Assembly: GCA_902795625.1 (NCBI GenBank)
Contig: CADBLW010000158.1
Coordinates: 1-15,542, forward strand
Direction: 5' to 3'
DNA from: an uncultured Lachnospiraceae bacterium
GTDB lineage: Bacteria; Bacillota; Clostridia; Lachnospirales; Lachnospiraceae
Length of the DNA stretch: 15,542 nucleotides
A program made the position numbers and the translations under genes. The notes beneath the pieces were generated by a model. That model did no database searches and had not been told where the DNA came from. It worked only from the letters and a program-made list of their open reading frames with translations. Below, piece by piece: positions 14,148 to 15,542 of the stretch. How positions within the stretch are numbered: the stretch's first letter is position 1; each line of letters begins with the position of its first letter.

Positions 14148-15113
14148 ATGAGAAAGTTCAGATCATTGTTGCTTGTGGGTTTACTTGTCGTTTCCTGTCT
14201 GTTCGTACTGACCGCCTGCGGTAAGGATGAGGGTGACGGAAAGATCAAGGTCGGCGTTGTCAACAACCCGCCTTCGGAGTCCGGCTACCGCGAAGCCAAC
14301 GTAAAAGACATGGAGAAAGTTTTCTCCGAGGCCAACGGCTACGAGCTTAAGACGTTCTACAGCGACAAGAACGATGCGCAGCTCCAGGCAGCAAAGGGTT
14401 TCATCACGGATGGTGTTGACTACCTTCTGATCTCCGCTGCGGAGACGACCGGTTGGGACGATGTCCTGAAGGAAGCAAAGGAAGCAGGCGTTAAGGTTTA
14501 TCTCTTCGACCGCAAGATCAACGTTGACGAGAGCCTTTACGAGGCAGCCGTTGTCTCCGACATGGCAAAGGAAGGCGATACCGCTGTGAACTGGCTCCTC
14601 AGCCTGAACCTTGATGAGTACAAGGTTATCCACATCCAGGGTGCCATGGGTTCCGACGCTCAGATCGGACGTACCGGCGCTTTGGACGCTCAGTTCGCAT
14701 CCGGCAAGATGAAGAAGATCGTTCAGCAGACGGCCGGCTGGGATGAGGCGGAAGCAAAGAAGATTGTTGAGTCCGTGATCAACTCGGGTGAAGATTTCAA
14801 CGTTATCTACGCTGAGAACGACGGTATGGCAAGAGGCGCTGTTGCGGCTCTCGACGAAGCCGGCATCACGCACGGCGTTGACGGCAAGGTTGTCATCATC
14901 GGTTTCGACTGCAACAAGTGGGCGCTTCGCGAGCTCCTTGCAAAGAAGTGGAACTACGATGGACAGTGCAGCCCGTTCCAGGCACAGATCATCAGCGATC
15001 TGATCAAGAGCGGCAAGGCCCCTGCGAACAAGATGATCATCAACGAGGAAAAGGGATTTGACGCAAAGACGATCACCCAGGGTGATATCGACACCTACGG
15101 TTTAGGAGAGTAA
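14148..15113 (+). CDS. Sugar-binding lipoprotein of an ABC importer
   Basis: Protein of 321 residues with a lipoprotein signal: MRKFRSLLLV, hydrophobic core, LTAC with lipidated Cys at 24. The mature part is a type I periplasmic binding protein related to YtfQ and to the first binding protein of this locus: both have GWDDVLKEAK/GWDNVLKEAK followed by the VxLxDRxIN strand, and an (E/H)ND(G/E)M segment in the second lobe. The N-terminal ligand region differs (VGVVNNPPSESGYRE). The start at 14148 has a perfect AAGGAGG (14131-14137) 10 bases upstream; the in-frame ATG at 14022 is rejected because it would put the promoter elements and a non-signal peptide into the gene. A terminator and then an ABC ATPase follow, so this is the probable transport subunit. 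Codons are notably uniform, in keeping with high expression. Confidence 0.93.
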   Translation: MRKFRSLLLVGLLVVSCLFVLTACGKDEGDGKIKVGVVNNPPSESGYREANVKDMEKVFSEANGYELKTFYSDKNDAQLQAAKGFITDGVDYLLISAAETTGWDDVLKEAKEAGVKVYLFDRKINVDESLYEAAVVSDMAKEGDTAVNWLLSLNLDEYKVIHIQGAMGSDAQIGRTGALDAQFASGKMKKIVQQTAGWDEAEAKKIVESVINSGEDFNVIYAENDGMARGAVAALDEAGITHGVDGKVVIIGFDCNKWALRELLAKKWNYDGQCSPFQAQIISDLIKSGKAPANKMIINEEKGFDAKTITQGDIDTYGLGE

Positions 15114-15132
15114 TCATATAGTGTGACAAGAG

Positions 15133-15176
15133 GCGCAGCTGAGCTGATGAGAATCAGCTTCGGCTGCGCTTTTTTA
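15133..15176 (+). terminator. Intercistronic terminator between binding protein and ATPase
   Basis: GCGCAGC / GCTGCGC (15133-15139, 15163-15169) with an inner stem GCTGAT / ATCAGC (15143-15148, 15153-15158) and a six-T run. Since the ATPase gene follows within 30 bases and no new promoter is evident, this probably lets only part of the transcripts through, keeping binding protein more abundant than ATPase. Confidence 0.85.
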
Positions 15177-15204
15177 CAGAATATATGATAAAAGGAGGAT
15201 TGGT

Positions 15205-15542
15205 ATGCAGGAAGAATGCTTACTGACGATGCGCCAGATCGACAAAAAGTTCCCCGGCGTTCATGCGTTGAACAACGTGGGTTTTACGCTCAGAAAGGGC
15301 GAGATCCACGCGCTCATGGGCGAAAACGGTGCCGGAAAATCCACCCTTATCAAGGTTTTGACCGGTGTGTACCCGATGGACGGCGGCGAGATCAAACTGG
15401 AAGGGGAGCGCGTTCTGATCCACTCCCCGCAGGATGCCCAGAACGTGGGCATCAGCACGGTGTATCAGGAGATCACCCTGTGCCCGAATCTCACCGTGGC
15501 AGAGAACATGTTTATCGTACGAAAAGGCGGCGTGGTGGTGCG
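15205..15542 (+). CDS. Sugar ABC transporter ATPase (YtfR/RbsA/MglA type), 3' truncated by window edge
   Basis: The frame is open to the window end (112 complete codons). ATG at 15205 has a perfect AAAGGAGG (15191-15198) 6 bases upstream. Visible motifs are Walker A GENGAGKST (39-47) and the Q-loop in STVYQEITLCPNLTVAENMFI (Gln 88), which is characteristic of the CUT2 class of double-domain sugar ATPases and closest in pattern to YtfR. Such proteins have about 500 residues and two ATPase domains; only the first part is seen. It should energise import of the sugar bound by the preceding lipoprotein, with permease genes expected just downstream of the window. Confidence 0.93.
   Translation, partial: MQEECLLTMRQIDKKFPGVHALNNVGFTLRKGEIHALMGENGAGKSTLIKVLTGVYPMDGGEIKLEGERVLIHSPQDAQNVGISTVYQEITLCPNLTVAENMFIVRKGGVVV

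Noticed and set aside
1..15542. Mobile elements, CRISPR, tRNA or rRNA genes
   Set aside because: No transposase or integrase motif, no regularly spaced direct repeats of CRISPR kind, no tRNA-like or rRNA-like segment seen by eye.

Overview
The window looks like a chromosome segment from a Clostridia-type Firmicute, probably of the Lachnospiraceae group. Signs of this are strong AAGGAGG ribosome binding sites, sigma-A-like promoters (TTGACA/TATAAT), lipoprotein sugar-binding proteins, a LytS/YesM-type kinase paired with a YesN-type AraC regulator, a clostripain-family protease, a PspC-domain protein and a fairly GC-rich, well-biased coding sequence. The taxonomic call is inference only. No rRNA, tRNA, CRISPR array, insertion sequence or phage gene was recognised.

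Layout. (1) 1-3334, plus strand: the C-terminal part of a clostripain-like (C11) cysteine protease, then a membrane-anchored polysaccharide deacetylase with four Ig-like modules; both act outside the membrane. A GC-rich palindromic terminator at 3365-3400 probably ends transcription from both sides. (2) 3464-4522, minus strand: a solitary pilT retraction ATPase. (3) 4768-9227: a MarR regulator and two ABC exporter half-transporters in one operon, behind a consensus promoter whose -10 lies inside a large double palindrome, and closed by a terminator. The two halves show the split of canonical and degenerate ATP sites typical of a heterodimeric exporter. (4) 9239-10176: a PspC-domain membrane protein with a 23-residue tandem repeat, with its own promoter, a palindromic candidate operator and a terminator. 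(5) 10215-15542: a sugar-sensing and uptake locus. A lipoprotein binding protein resembling YtfQ, a LytS-like histidine kinase and a YesN-like response regulator are tightly packed. A second promoter, preceded by direct TCAACC repeats, then drives a second sugar-binding lipoprotein, an intercistronic terminator and the start of a YtfR/RbsA-type sugar ABC ATPase that runs off the window.

The most interesting part is region 5. Its order (binding protein, kinase, regulator, binding protein, ATPase) matches the three-component XylFII-LytS/YesN logic described for xylose in Clostridium beijerinckii, but here both binding proteins are of the YtfQ class, so the ligand is probably a different sugar (furanose or hexose). 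The helically spaced TCAACC repeats just upstream of the second promoter are a concrete candidate for the regulator's binding sites.
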